Positions 17,376 through 25,708 of a DNA stretch of 64,000 bases are shown one piece after another; the first letter of the stretch is position 1; each line of letters begins with the position of its first letter. A model generated the notes under the pieces. That model searched no databases. It worked only from the letters and a program-made list of their open reading frames with translations, and was not told the origin of the DNA. Source of the stretch: DASQYE01 sp036389315 (GTDB taxonomy: Bacteria; Acidobacteriota; Blastocatellia; Pyrinomonadales; Pyrinomonadaceae); the NCBI GenBank assembly GCA_036389315.1, contig DASVQF010000050.1, positions 102,560-166,559 on the forward strand. Reading direction: 5' to 3'. The position numbers and the translations under genes are program-made.

Positions 17376-19790
17376 ATGTTACTCAGAGATATGCATTACG
17401 CCCTGCGCCTGTTGTGGAAGCGTCCGGGGTTTACGGTTGTAGCCATCATCACGCTGGCTTTAGGCATCGGCGCGAACACGGCCATCTTCTCCGTCGTCAA
17501 CGCCGTGCTGCTCGCCCCGCTCCCTTACGAAGAGCCCGAACGGCTCCTGGTCGTCTCGGCCCGTCAGGCGATAGCGAACGAGAACCAACAGCCTGTATCA
17601 GTGCCCGACTTTGAGGATTGGAAAGAGCAGAACCGTGTGTTCGAACAGCTCGCGGCCTTCAGGAACGCGACCTTCAACCTCACCACGGCCGGAGAGACAG
17701 AGCGCGTGACGGGGGCGCGCGTCTCTAGCAATCTCTACGCGTTGCTCAGGGTCAAGCCCATCCTGGGGCGCGACTTTCTGGAAGCTGAAGGAAGGCCCGG
17801 GGCCGAGCCCGTCGCCATTCTCAGCTACGGGCTGTGGCAGCGTCGTTACGGCGCAGACCCGCAGATCGTAGGGCGCGCGCTTCAACTCGATGGCATCCCT
17901 TATACGGTGGTCGGCGTCCTGCCTCAAGGGGTCAATTACCCTGCGGCGGAGACTGAGCTGGTCGTACCCTTCATCCCGCAGAAGCGCGAGATACTGCGCC
18001 CGCTCCATTTCATCCGCGTGCTCGGACGCTTGCGGCCCGGCGTCTCAATGGAACAAGCGAGCGCCGACATGGACACAATAGCTGCGCGCCTCGAACAACA
18101 ATACCCGGACAGCAATACCGGATGGCGCGTGCAGTTGGTTCCGCTTCAGGAGCAGATGGTGGGAAAGGTCAGACCGGCTTTGCTTGTGCTGCTCGGGGCT
18201 GTGGGTTGTGTGCTCTTGATCGCGTGCGCCAACGTCGCAAATCTCCTGCTGGCGAAGGCCGCCGGGCGGCGCACTGAGCTGGCCGTGCGGACGGCGCTCG
18301 GCGCAAGCCGCTGGCAACTGGTCAGGCAGTTGTTGACGGAGAGCGTGCTGCTCAGTCTACCGGGCGGCATCCTCGGATTCCTGCTGGCCGTGTGGGGTGT
18401 GCCCGTGCTGACCAGACTCAGCGCGGGCAGCATCCCGCGCGCAGAGGAGATCAGCATCAGCTATCGCGTGCTGCTCTTCACCATCGCCCTTTCTCTGCTG
18501 ACGGGCATCCTGTTCGGCATTGTGCCCGCGCTGCAATCTTCCAGCCGTAAGCTGACCGACTCGCTCAAGGAAGGCAGAAGGGGCTCGGGCGGTGGGCTCC
18601 TGCACAGGCGCGTGCTGAACACGCTTGTGATAGCGGAGGTCGCAGTGGCCTTAGTGCTGCTGGTCGGAGCCGGGCTGATGATTCGCAGCTTCGCGCAGAT
18701 CAGCAAGGTCTCGCCGGGCTACGACCCGAAGGGAGTGCTCACCGCTGGCATCGGGCTCTCTCCGATCAAGTACGCCGAGCTTCCGTCACAGGCAGCCTTT
18801 TACCAGACCTTGCTCGCCAAACTGGAAACGCTGCCCGGCGTCGTCTCTGTCGCAGCCGTCTCAAGGCTCCCCGTCGTCGCCACCGTCTCGACCTCTAACT
18901 TCACCATACAGGGCCGCCCCGTAGCCTCTGGCCACGAGCCCAACTCGGATTATCGGGTCATCAGCCCGCGCTACTTCGAGACGATGGGCATCCCCTTTGT
19001 GAAGGGGCGTGATTTTACGACGCGCGATACGCGGGACGCGCCCGATGCAGTCATCGTCAACAAGGTGCTGGCCGAGCGTTTCTGGCCGGGCGAAGAGGCT
19101 CTGGGCAAGTACATCCAGGTCGGAGCGGAGACGACGCGCTGGCGTCAGATAGTGGGCGTCGTGGGTAACGAGAAGCTCTCGGGCCTGGACGGCGAGGTGG
19201 GCCCGGCCATCTACGTGCCCGTTATGCAGAACGGCTTTCCGAATGCGATTCGCTCGGTCTTCCTGGTCGTCAGAGCGCAGGGCGAGGCGGCGAGCGTAGC
19301 GGCGAGCATTCAGCGTGAGCTGCGCTCGCTCGATCAGGAGCAGGCTCTATTCCAGGTTCGACCGCTTGAAGAAGTCATCGCGGGCTCGCTCGCGCAGCGT
19401 CGTTTCAATAGCACCTTGATGATTATCTTCGCCGCGCTCGCGGGCCTGCTCGCGGCCGTCGGCATCTACGGCGTGATAGCTTATTCCGTCACGCAGCGCA
19501 CGCATGAGATAGGCGTCCGTCTGGCTCTCGGCGCGAGGGGCTCGGACGTGCTGAGGCTGATCTTAGGGCACGGCATCCGTCTGACGCTCGTCGGCATTGG
19601 CGTCGGACTGCTCGCCGCATTGGCCCTCACTCGCCTGATGTCCAGCCTGCTCTTCGGCATCAGCACCTACGACCCTGTAACTTTCCTCTGCATCCCACTT
19701 CTCTTGACGGTCGTCGCGCTCGTCGCCAGCTACCTGCCCGCGCGCCGCGCCACCAAAGTAGACCCGATGGTGGCCCTGCGTTACGACTGA
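17376..19790 (+). CDS. ADOP-type MacB/FtsX permease (no prefix domain)
   Basis: About 804 residues from the ATG at 17376, which has GGGGAGG upstream; an open frame continues back to 17265 but lacks family similarity. The start MLLRDMHYALRLLWKRPGF is the usual ADOP opening. Two periplasmic domains and two FtsX helix blocks follow, ending PARRATKVDPMVALRYD. It stands alone, with neither PadR nor ATPase beside it, and is divergent from the PilZ gene. Its transcript ends at a dispersed ATCCTGT-type inverted repeat. Confidence 0.9.
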   Translation: MLLRDMHYALRLLWKRPGFTVVAIITLALGIGANTAIFSVVNAVLLAPLPYEEPERLLVVSARQAIANENQQPVSVPDFEDWKEQNRVFEQLAAFRNATFNLTTAGETERVTGARVSSNLYALLRVKPILGRDFLEAEGRPGAEPVAILSYGLWQRRYGADPQIVGRALQLDGIPYTVVGVLPQGVNYPAAETELVVPFIPQKREILRPLHFIRVLGRLRPGVSMEQASADMDTIAARLEQQYPDSNTGWRVQLVPLQEQMVGKVRPALLVLLGAVGCVLLIACANVANLLLAKAAGRRTELAVRTALGASRWQLVRQLLTESVLLSLPGGILGFLLAVWGVPVLTRLSAGSIPRAEEISISYRVLLFTIALSLLTGILFGIVPALQSSSRKLTDSLKEGRRGSGGGLLHRRVLNTLVIAEVAVALVLLVGAGLMIRSFAQISKVSPGYDPKGVLTAGIGLSPIKYAELPSQAAFYQTLLAKLETLPGVVSVAAVSRLPVVATVSTSNFTIQGRPVASGHEPNSDYRVISPRYFETMGIPFVKGRDFTTRDTRDAPDAVIVNKVLAERFWPGEEALGKYIQVGAETTRWRQIVGVVGNEKLSGLDGEVGPAIYVPVMQNGFPNAIRSVFLVVRAQGEAASVAASIQRELRSLDQEQALFQVRPLEEVIAGSLAQRRFNSTLMIIFAALAGLLAAVGIYGVIAYSVTQRTHEIGVRLALGARGSDVLRLILGHGIRLTLVGIGVGLLAALALTRLMSSLLFGISTYDPVTFLCIPLLLTVVALVASYLPARRATKVDPMVALRYD

Positions 19791-19878
19791 AATTAACAGG
19801 AGGGACAGGATTGTCAGGATAAGAAGAAGAACAATTGCTTCTCTTTTATCCTGTCTATCTGTCCATCATGTTAATTTC
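19789..19878. repeat. Dispersed inverted repeat, ATCCTGT 9-bp-period family
   Basis: GAAATTAACA (from 19789) pairs with its complement ending at 19878. Within the arms, ACAGGAT-like units recur on the left and ATCCTGT-like units on the right. It occupies the whole gap between the convergent ADOP permease and DUF423 gene, so it may act as a bidirectional terminator. A related copy lies at 31464-31562. Confidence 0.7.
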
Positions 19879-19880
19879 CC

Positions 19881-20249
19881 CTAAGCCTTCCATGCTGCCC
19901 AGGCCAGGCAGAGCCAGCCTGCGAGGAAGGCCAAGCCGCCGAGAGGAGTTATTGCGCCGAGCCATTTGAGGCCGCTCAGGCTCAGCGCGTAGAGGCTGCC
20001 GGAGAAGAGCAGAGTGCCGGCGATGAAGAGCCAGCCGCTTGCAGTCAATTGCGGCGTGGGCCAACGCGACTGGGCCCACGCCACGACGATCAGGGCGAAG
20101 GCATGGTACATCTGGTAGCGCACGCCGACCTCGAAAGTATTGAGCATCTCCGCGCTCAGGCGGCTCTTTAAGCCGTGCGCGCCGAATGCTCCGGCCGCGA
20201 CTGCTATGAAGGCCGAAAGCGCGCCCAGTGTCAGGAATACTCTATCCAT
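19881..20249 (-). CDS. DUF423 family small membrane protein (YgdD-like)
   Basis: 122 residues with four hydrophobic helices and the family opening LGALSAFIAVAAGAFGAHGL, followed by VRYQMYHAFALI and LSGLKWLGAITPLGGLAFL. DUF423 proteins are inner-membrane proteins of unknown role. It begins 16 bp after the OsmC gene on the same strand, so the two are likely one transcript. Confidence 0.92.
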   Translation of the reverse strand: MDRVFLTLGALSAFIAVAAGAFGAHGLKSRLSAEMLNTFEVGVRYQMYHAFALIVVAWAQSRWPTPQLTASGWLFIAGTLLFSGSLYALSLSGLKWLGAITPLGGLAFLAGWLCLAWAAWKA

Positions 20250-20265
20250 CCCCCAGCCCGTCCCT

Positions 20266-20691
20266 TTACTCTTCCAGCTTCGCTTCCATGCTGATCTGCG
20301 CCTTCAGGACGCGAGAGACGGGGCATCCGGCCTTGGCGTTATTCGCCGCCGTCTCGAAAGCCTCGGGGCTTGCGCCCGGCACGCGCGCCGTCACACTCAG
20401 ATGCACGGCCGTAATGGTGAACCCTACGTCGGTCTTATCCAGAGTGACGGCGGCAGTGGTGTTGATGCTCTCGGCCGTCAGACCCGCGTTGCCGAGTTGG
20501 CCCGACAGCGCCATAGAGAAGCAGCCTGCGTGGGCCGCCGCGATCAACTCTTCCGGATTAGTCCCCTTGCCCTCTTCAAAGCGCGTGCTGAATGAGTACT
20601 GTGTATCAGAGAGAACCCCGCTGTCTGTCGAGATCGTGCCCCGCCCGTCCCTGAGTCCTCCGCGCCAAACCGCCGAAGCCTTACGTTTCAT
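20266..20691 (-). CDS. OsmC/Ohr-family peroxiredoxin
   Basis: About 141 residues from the ATG at 20691, which has GGAGG 6 bp upstream; an in-frame start six codons earlier is less likely. The OsmC fold is shown by KRKASAVWRGGLRDG, the first catalytic Cys in IAAAHAGCFSMALSGQL and the second in KAGCPVSRVLKA. These enzymes reduce organic hydroperoxides by a two-Cys mechanism in the cytoplasm. The GTISTDSG...YSFSTRFEEG segment is closer to OsmC than Ohr. Role in oxidative or osmotic stress is inferred from the family. Confidence 0.92.
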   Translation of the reverse strand: MKRKASAVWRGGLRDGRGTISTDSGVLSDTQYSFSTRFEEGKGTNPEELIAAAHAGCFSMALSGQLGNAGLTAESINTTAAVTLDKTDVGFTITAVHLSVTARVPGASPEAFETAANNAKAGCPVSRVLKAQISMEAKLEE

Positions 20692-20817
20692 CAGTTCCTC
20701 CCGAACCAAAAAGATTAATCTGATAGCTGAGCTGTGAAGGACATCTTATACCAGATCGCAGCCGCAAAGAGAGGAAGCGGCGGTGATAAGCTCGCCACTT
20801 TAGCTGCTCACCTTTGA

Positions 20818-21359
20818 CATGCCCGAATCTGGAACTTCTCGGTAAACACCTGTAGCTATCCACCCTCAACACCACAGGAATGTCAAAACATCGGCTGGTA
20901 CTGGAACTTGGCCAGTAATACCTGCTCCCCGCCGAGCGGCGGCGGTGGCGGTGGCTGTAGCTCGACCGGCTACCTTGGCCCATCCTGCCCTGAAGATGAG
21001 CCCTGCAATGATTGCGACCCCGGCACGCCGGTAGTCATTGATGTCCACGGCTTTCTGACGCTCGCCCAACTCGATAAGGTTGAAAATGGGGGAACGCAGG
21101 CGGCCGTATAGATGAGAGCGACGCGATCTTCGCAAGACTGCGGCTCTGGCAGGACACAAATCACAACGGCGTCTCCGAAGCCGAGGAGCTTCACACGCTG
21201 CCCGAGCTGGACATAGCCGCCTTACATCTCGACTATAAATGGTCTAAGAAGGTGGACGAACACGGCAACGAGTTCAGGCACCGAGCTAAGATTGATGATG
21301 CGCGGAAAGCCAAGGCCGGTCGTTGGGCCTGGGATGTCTTCCTGGTCACTTCCCCGTGA
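20818..21359 (+). pseudogene. Decayed C-terminal fragment of a large secreted Cys-rich/EF-hand-like protein
   Basis: No intact gene occupies this gap. Two adjacent frames together encode a recognisable protein end. From 20818: NTCSYPPSTPQECQNIGWYW, then TPVVIDVHGFLTLAQLDKVE, stopping at 21111. In another frame just downstream: RIDESDAIFARLRLWQDTNH, then NGVSEAEELHTLPELDIAAL, DYKWSKKVDEHGNEF and GRWAWDVFLVTSP, stopping at 21359. A one-base shift near 21090-21105 would join them. The second half contains a calcium-loop-like DTNHNGVSE. No start or signal peptide remains, and the VIDV-to-GFLTL stretch looks internally shortened. The end overlaps the convergent FKBP gene by 14 bp. Confidence 0.7.
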
Positions 21360-22215
21360 GCGCCTCCAGGGCTCTGCGCGCGCTCTCAAGCTGTGGGTTC
21401 AGCTCAAGCGCCTTCCTGTAATTATCTATCGCCAGTTGCTTGTCGCCGTGAACAGCATAGCTCTCGGCCAGGCTGTCGTAGACGTTGGCGGAGTTCGGAT
21501 AGGCTTCGACATTGAGCTTGAAGACCTCTATGGCTTCCCTGACCTGGTTGTTCTGAAGCAGGCGGTAGCCCCAGGCGTTCATATCCCCTTCGCTCACGTA
21601 AACGTCTGCAAGCCCTCGACTCTTCAGCTCGTGATACTGCGCGACTGCGGCCTCTATGCCTTTCTCCTGAAGAGTCTGCGAGAGTGTCTCCGACAGCGAG
21701 GTCGCTTTCACGTCCATGATCTCGATGAGGAAGATGAGCGTCGCGTTGGGCGGGATGATGCCGCCAGCCCCTCTCGTGCCGTAGCCGATCTCGGGCGGAA
21801 TGACGAGTATGGCCTGGTCGCCGACCCGCAGTTGCGCTATGCCCTCGTCCCATCCCTTGATGACGCGGCCCGCCCCGAGCTTGAAAGCTATCGGGTCGCG
21901 ACGGTCGCGCGAGCTATCGAAGATGAGGCCGTTGGTCAGCATCCCCGTGTAGTGGACGACGGCTATCTCGCCCTGCTTCGGCTGCCTGCCCTGCCCGCGT
22001 CGAGTAATCATATAGGTCAGCCCCGACGACGTAGTAATCGCCGCCGGAGTCACGGCGGGGGCGGCAGGCTGTGGCGGCGTCGTTTGTCTGGGAATGGACG
22101 GCGCTCGCCTCTGTGCGCTCTTGCGTCTTCGCGTCTGGCCGTGCGCGCCCGAGATATTTATCGCCGCGAGCAGCAGAGCCAGTGCCATCAGCAGCAGGCT
22201 TCTCATCATGTGCAT
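21346..22215 (-). CDS. Exported FKBP-type peptidyl-prolyl isomerase with C-terminal TPR
   Basis: 289 residues. An N-terminal signal peptide (LLLMALALLLAAINISGAHG) is followed by a Pro-rich linker. The FKBP domain (about residues 65-160) shows VVHYTGMLTNGLIFDSS, VIKGWDEGIAQLRVGDQA and PPEIGYGTRGAGGIIPPNAT. The C-terminal part (about 215-285) has TPR-like helices (ANVYDSLAESYAVHGDKQLA). Expected to assist folding of proteins outside the cytoplasm. Two or three in-frame ATG codons lie at the start, so the exact first residue is uncertain by a few codons. Confidence 0.9.
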   Translation of the reverse strand: MHMMRSLLLMALALLLAAINISGAHGQTRRRKSAQRRAPSIPRQTTPPQPAAPAVTPAAITTSSGLTYMITRRGQGRQPKQGEIAVVHYTGMLTNGLIFDSSRDRRDPIAFKLGAGRVIKGWDEGIAQLRVGDQAILVIPPEIGYGTRGAGGIIPPNATLIFLIEIMDVKATSLSETLSQTLQEKGIEAAVAQYHELKSRGLADVYVSEGDMNAWGYRLLQNNQVREAIEVFKLNVEAYPNSANVYDSLAESYAVHGDKQLAIDNYRKALELNPQLESARRALEALTGK

Positions 22216-22284
22216 CTCTCTTTCGCCCTCTCTCTGCTTGACTATAGTTGTGCATAGCTTGGGCCATGATAACCCGGCCGCGCC

Positions 22285-22917
22285 CTATTTTGCTCGCCCC
22301 CGCTGCTCCGAATCCGAAGAATCCGGCGAGCGGAAATACTGCCAGAGATTCCAGCCGAGCACGACCGCCAGGATGAGGCCGACGACGGCCCAGGTGAAAT
22401 CGCCCAGGACTTCGCTGATTGCCCCGATGCGGTCGCTGAAGAGCTTGCCGAGCGTGACGTAAAGGAGCACCCAGAGCACTTCTCCCGCCACGGCCAGCGA
22501 CAGAAAGCGCGGCCAGGGGTAGCGGGCCATGCCGCTCACCAGGTTGACGAATGGGCCCAGGGGAGTCAACAGCCAGCGGCTCAGGAAAATCCCCATCCCG
22601 CCATAACGCTTGAGCCACTCTTCGACGTGTTCCAGCCGACGTTGGCCGCCGACCAGCCGGCTCATCCAGCGAACCAGACGACGGCCGCCCCAGCGCCCCA
22701 GAGCATAACCGACATTATCGCCGAGGATGACGCTCAGGCTCGCCAGCAGAAGCACAGGCCACTGGTCTATCTCGCCCTGCTCGACGAATGAACCGGCGGC
22801 GACGAGCAGCAGGCTTCCGGGCACGGGCGCGCCGATTGCGCCGATGAGTAGGACGGCGAAGAGCACAGGCAGGCCGTAGATTCCGAACGCGCTCAGGAGG
22901 TAGTCGCTGAGGCTCAT
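22285..22917 (-). CDS. DedA family membrane protein
   Basis: 210 residues. The family pattern is clear: FGIYGLPVLFAVLLIGAIGAPVPG-type opening, GDNVGYALGRWGGRR, then FLSRWLLTPLGPFVNLVSGM and a final hydrophobic helix. DedA proteins are polytopic membrane proteins linked to membrane homeostasis and lipid-carrier flipping. The ATG at 22917 overlaps the stop of the upstream gene (ATGA), pointing to translational coupling; an open frame continues upstream but is only a shadow of that gene. Confidence 0.9.
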   Translation of the reverse strand: MSLSDYLLSAFGIYGLPVLFAVLLIGAIGAPVPGSLLLVAAGSFVEQGEIDQWPVLLLASLSVILGDNVGYALGRWGGRRLVRWMSRLVGGQRRLEHVEEWLKRYGGMGIFLSRWLLTPLGPFVNLVSGMARYPWPRFLSLAVAGEVLWVLLYVTLGKLFSDRIGAISEVLGDFTWAVVGLILAVVLGWNLWQYFRSPDSSDSEQRGRAK

Positions 22918-23288
22918 GGCGACTGCCCCCGGTCGGGCGGAGGTGGCGGAGACGGAGGGGGGTATGGCGGGCGCGCGTGCTTGATCGCTTCCTGCAACTC
23001 TGCGATCAGCTCTTCGACGCTGCGGTTCTGCTCGCGGGCAATCTCTCTGAGCGGGCGGCGGTCGCGCGGCTGCGGCTCTAGGCCGATGGCCTGGTAGAGG
23101 ACGTGCGGCGGCACTCTGTAAGAGCGCGCGACGTAGCGGACGCTCATCCAGGGCTTGATCGGCTCGTCCCTGTGCGTCTGCCAGTAGATGGCGCGGCGGA
23201 CGGCGCGCGTGGCGAAGAGCCCCGTGCCGAGCGCCGCCAACGCGAAGGCCAGCACCAAGACCCATTGCCGCCAACTCAGTCGTCTCAT
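22914..23288 (-). CDS. Small membrane-anchored protein coupled to DedA
   Basis: 124 residues. One N-terminal helix (WVLVLAFALAALGTGLF) is followed by a soluble part with VRYVARSYRVPPHVLYQAIG and DRRPLREIAREQNRSVEELI, which look like two short helix-turn-helix-like units. The C-terminus is Pro-rich. The stop overlaps the start of the DedA gene by 4 bp, so the two products are probably made together. I do not recognise a characterised family. Confidence 0.72.
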   Translation of the reverse strand: MRRLSWRQWVLVLAFALAALGTGLFATRAVRRAIYWQTHRDEPIKPWMSVRYVARSYRVPPHVLYQAIGLEPQPRDRRPLREIAREQNRSVEELIAELQEAIKHARPPYPPPSPPPPPDRGQSP

Positions 23289-23342
23289 CCCTTACGTTCT
23301 CGGCCGGCGGCGAACAAAGAGAGGCTTACTTTAATCGACTCT

Positions 23343-23729
23343 CTAGGGCCTGTTCTTTTCCTCTTCGTCGCGGCGCGCGTCCCTTTGTGCGACCATCGTG
23401 TCGAACTGCTGCTGCTGTGCGGGCGTGAGCAGGGCGCGGATGCGGACGCGCGCCTTCTGCCTGATAGAGTCGTAGCGCGGGCGCACCTCTGCGCGCAACT
23501 GCCGATATTCGCCCCGCGTCTCGTCCACAATCGCGCGGATCTCTGTGGCCTGCTGGTTATTCAAGTCCAGGTTGCGGCGCAGGGCTTCAAAAAAATCTTC
23601 CTTGCCCGGCTGGCTGGCGGCCTGCAAGCGATAGACGCTATCGAGCGATGCGCCCGTCACGCAACCCAATACAAAGACGCTCAGGACTGCCAACAGTATC
23701 TTCAGGCGCGTCCGTCCACCTGCATTCAT
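23343..23729 (-). CDS. Membrane-anchored Spy/CnrX-like small periplasmic protein
   Basis: 128 residues: an N-terminal helix (KILLAVLSVFVLGCVTGASL) that may stay as an anchor, then an all-helical, charged periplasmic part (RNLDLNNQQATEIRAIVDE ... IRALLTPAQQQQFDTMVAQR). The LTPAQQQQF segment matches the LTxxQ motif of Spy/CpxP and of CnrX-type metal sensors. The start overlaps the stop of the anti-sigma-like gene by 4 bp (23726-23729). Its place third in a sigma/anti-sigma cassette suggests that it senses envelope conditions; this is inference. Confidence 0.7.
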   Translation of the reverse strand: MNAGGRTRLKILLAVLSVFVLGCVTGASLDSVYRLQAASQPGKEDFFEALRRNLDLNNQQATEIRAIVDETRGEYRQLRAEVRPRYDSIRQKARVRIRALLTPAQQQQFDTMVAQRDARRDEEEKNRP

Positions 23730-24211
23730 CTCGGCACCTCACGCTCGTCCGTCATGATCGTCGCCAGCACTTCGTCGTTCGAGAGCGGCGCTCTCTCCTG
23801 GAACAGGATGCGCTCGACGCCGACGCGGCTTGCCCCGAAGAAGGCTTCGTCGCTGAAGGCGCGGGCCGTCTGCGTCCTGACCCTCGCAAACAGGAAGACG
23901 CCGAGCGAGAGGGTTGCCACCAGCGTCATCATCACGATGGCGCGGCGCATGAGCACGGAGAAGATTTGCCAGCCCTGCATCTCTTCGCGTCGCTCGCGCT
24001 CCTCGGCTATGCGCGCGCGCACTCTGGTGTACAGGAAGGGCGCAGAGCTTGCGCGCTCGGCGAGCCTCTCGTCCGACGCCGAGGCCGCGCGCAAGACCTC
24101 GCGGCCGAGCCGGTCAAGACGTTCATTCCGTTGCCTGCGCTCTTCTTTTTCGGGCATCTCTTTTCCAGCGCCGCCTGCCTGTCTCTCTTCACCTGAGCTT
24201 TCGTCCGTCAA
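23726..24211 (-). CDS. Putative membrane anti-sigma factor
   Basis: 161 residues. A highly charged cytoplasmic N-terminal half of about 85 residues (EKEERRQRNERLDRLGREVL) precedes one membrane helix (AIVMMTLVATLSLGVFLFA, about 92-110) and a short outer domain. No zinc anti-sigma HxxxCxxC motif is present. It starts 26 bp after the ECF sigma gene and overlaps the Spy-like gene downstream. The topology and position are those of an anti-sigma factor, but the assignment rests on context. Confidence 0.65.
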   Translation of the reverse strand: MTDESSGEERQAGGAGKEMPEKEERRQRNERLDRLGREVLRAASASDERLAERASSAPFLYTRVRARIAEERERREEMQGWQIFSVLMRRAIVMMTLVATLSLGVFLFARVRTQTARAFSDEAFFGASRVGVERILFQERAPLSNDEVLATIMTDEREVPR

Positions 24212-24237
24212 TGAAAACGGCTGAGCCTTTAGTTTGG

Positions 24238-24873
24238 TTACACCAATTTACTGAGGACGCGCCGCAGATGCGACCGCGCCCTGTGGGCACGCACTTTGAC
24301 TTTCGAGACAGACCAGCCCGTCAACTCCGCAGCCTCGGCCACGGACAACTCCTCCACGTCGAGCATGACCAGCACCAGGCGGTCTTCCGGCTTCAGGCGA
24401 GAGAGAAGCTTCGCGGCCAGGTCGCGATCAATGAGCGCGGCTTCCGCCTCCTGTGCGGGGGCGGCCAGCGCGGCCATACGCTCCCTGAGGCTCGTCGTGT
24501 CCTCTTCGGAAAGGTCGCTCGCGCGGTTTTCGGGCCGTCGCTGCGTGCGCCGCAGCTCGTCGTAGCAGACGTTGAAGGCTATGCGCGCGAGCCAGGAGGC
24601 GAAGGCCGTTTCCTGCTGGCTGGAAAAACTCTCCAGGGCGAAATAAGCCTTCATGAAACTCTCCTGCACGATCTCTTCGACCTGTTCGCCGGACTTGAAG
24701 AAGCGGCTGGCGATGAGGGCAACGCGCTTCTTGTGACGGCTGAAGAGCTGCTCGAAGGCCGCTTCATCGCCCGCGCGGGCGCGCGTGACAAGCTCGGAGT
24801 CGGCGGACTCCGGGCTTGAGCCGGCGAGCGACCCTCTTGCCAGAGGCTCGGAGTTATCTGCCATCTCGTCCAT
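24238..24873 (-). CDS. ECF-type RNA polymerase sigma factor
   Basis: About 211 residues from the ATG at 24873; 24897 is an alternative start, and the frame continues into a palindrome upstream that is not coding. Region 2 is seen in AGDEAAFEQLFSRHKKRVA, EEIVQESFMKAYFALESF and SWLARIAFNVCYDELRR. Region 4 is LKPEDRLVLVMLDVEELSVA followed by the helix-turn-helix ELTGWSVSKVKVRAHRARSH. It heads a three-gene set with a membrane anti-sigma-like protein and a Spy-like protein, which suggests control by an envelope signal. Target promoters are unknown. Confidence 0.9.
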   Translation of the reverse strand: MDEMADNSEPLARGSLAGSSPESADSELVTRARAGDEAAFEQLFSRHKKRVALIASRFFKSGEQVEEIVQESFMKAYFALESFSSQQETAFASWLARIAFNVCYDELRRTQRRPENRASDLSEEDTTSLRERMAALAAPAQEAEAALIDRDLAAKLLSRLKPEDRLVLVMLDVEELSVAEAAELTGWSVSKVKVRAHRARSHLRRVLSKLV

Positions 24874-24944
24874 CAATCCGTAGAGATTATGACCCATTCG
24901 CGCGGATGAAAACAGAAAGGCAGTGTAAAAATAATGAAAATAAA

Positions 24945-25002
24945 GAAGGCTAGAAGCCCACGGATGAAGAGCATGCTTTTCATCCACGGGCTTCTAGCCT
25001 TC
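24945..25002. repeat. Intergenic palindrome, GGATGAAG family
   Basis: Arms of about 24 bp (GAAGGCTAGAAG at the outer left, CTTCTAGCCTTC at the outer right) with two mismatches surround a GAGCATGC core. The inner GGATGAAGAGCATGC is identical to that of the palindrome at 63973-64000. It lies after the stop of the Spy-family gene and upstream of the sigma gene, both on the minus strand, so it can end the first transcript. Confidence 0.7.
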
Positions 25003-25023
25003 CGACTTTCTCTGATCCCGTCT

Positions 25024-25557
25024 TTACTGGTTGTTGGTGGGGGCAATGCCGCGCTGTTGGCGTCGTTCATTGCGCCGCTGCTTCCACTGCTCACGCTCCT
25101 GCGCGAGCTGCGTTTTCTGCTCCGGCGTCAGCACGTTGTAAAGCTCTGCCATCATGCGCGCGCGCGCCACTTCCAACTCGACCTCTAGATTAGCGCGAGC
25201 CTGCGCCGCCGTTCTCACGGCCGACTCGTTGAAAGTGCCGTCGAAGCTGCCCACATCGCCCCTGTGCTGCGAGCGCAACTGCTCGCGCAGGCTCCTGGTC
25301 GCTTCCCGGTGACGCTCGGCTATCTGCCGCATCTGCTCTTTCTGAGCGTCGGTCAGGTTGAGATTACGCGCGAAACGACCAAGCCCGATGCCGTCATGCC
25401 CGCCGCGCTTCCCGTCACGATTAAAGCCCCTCTCGCCGCGTCCACGGCCGCCCGGCTGCCCTTGCCCGGGGCCGTCCTGCGCGAAGGCCACCATCGCTAT
25501 CGCCGCCAGCGCGAGCGCGAGCGCCAAAACCCTTGCCATTATCTTCATCTTCGTCAT
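25024..25557 (-). CDS. Spy/CpxP-family periplasmic protein (LTxxQ)
   Basis: 177 residues with a signal peptide (VLALALALAAIAMVAFAQ) and a Gly/Arg-rich linker. Two LTxxQ motifs, NLTDAQKEQMRQIAERH and VLTPEQKTQLAQEREQW, flank a helical core, the pattern of Spy and CpxP, which act as ATP-independent chaperones or stress sensors in the periplasm. The C-terminus is basic. It lies upstream of the sigma/anti-sigma/Spy-like set on the same strand, but a palindrome separates them. Confidence 0.85.
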   Translation of the reverse strand: MTKMKIMARVLALALALAAIAMVAFAQDGPGQGQPGGRGRGERGFNRDGKRGGHDGIGLGRFARNLNLTDAQKEQMRQIAERHREATRSLREQLRSQHRGDVGSFDGTFNESAVRTAAQARANLEVELEVARARMMAELYNVLTPEQKTQLAQEREQWKQRRNERRQQRGIAPTNNQ

Positions 25558-25708
25558 TACTTAATGTCCTCTCTCTAAACCTTTTAATCTATTGAATGTG
25601 CTGCACGGGCGCGAAACGGGAAGAGGGCTGCCCGCGCCGCTCGTTATCTCTTAAGACGCACGCCGCCGCGCGCCGGTCACTTTTTTTCGCGGGTTGGCCC
25701 AAAGATTT

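Noticed and set aside
21292..22257. Plus-strand frame of 321 codons
   Set aside because: Antisense to the FKBP-TPR gene, whose domains are unmistakable.
22918..23274. N-terminal extension of the DedA gene to 23274
   Set aside because: The extension is a shifted reading of the upstream small gene; DedA similarity starts at 22917 with an ATGA overlap.
23103..24224. Plus-strand frame of 373 codons
   Set aside because: Antisense to four overlapping genes with clear families; composition typical of a shadow.
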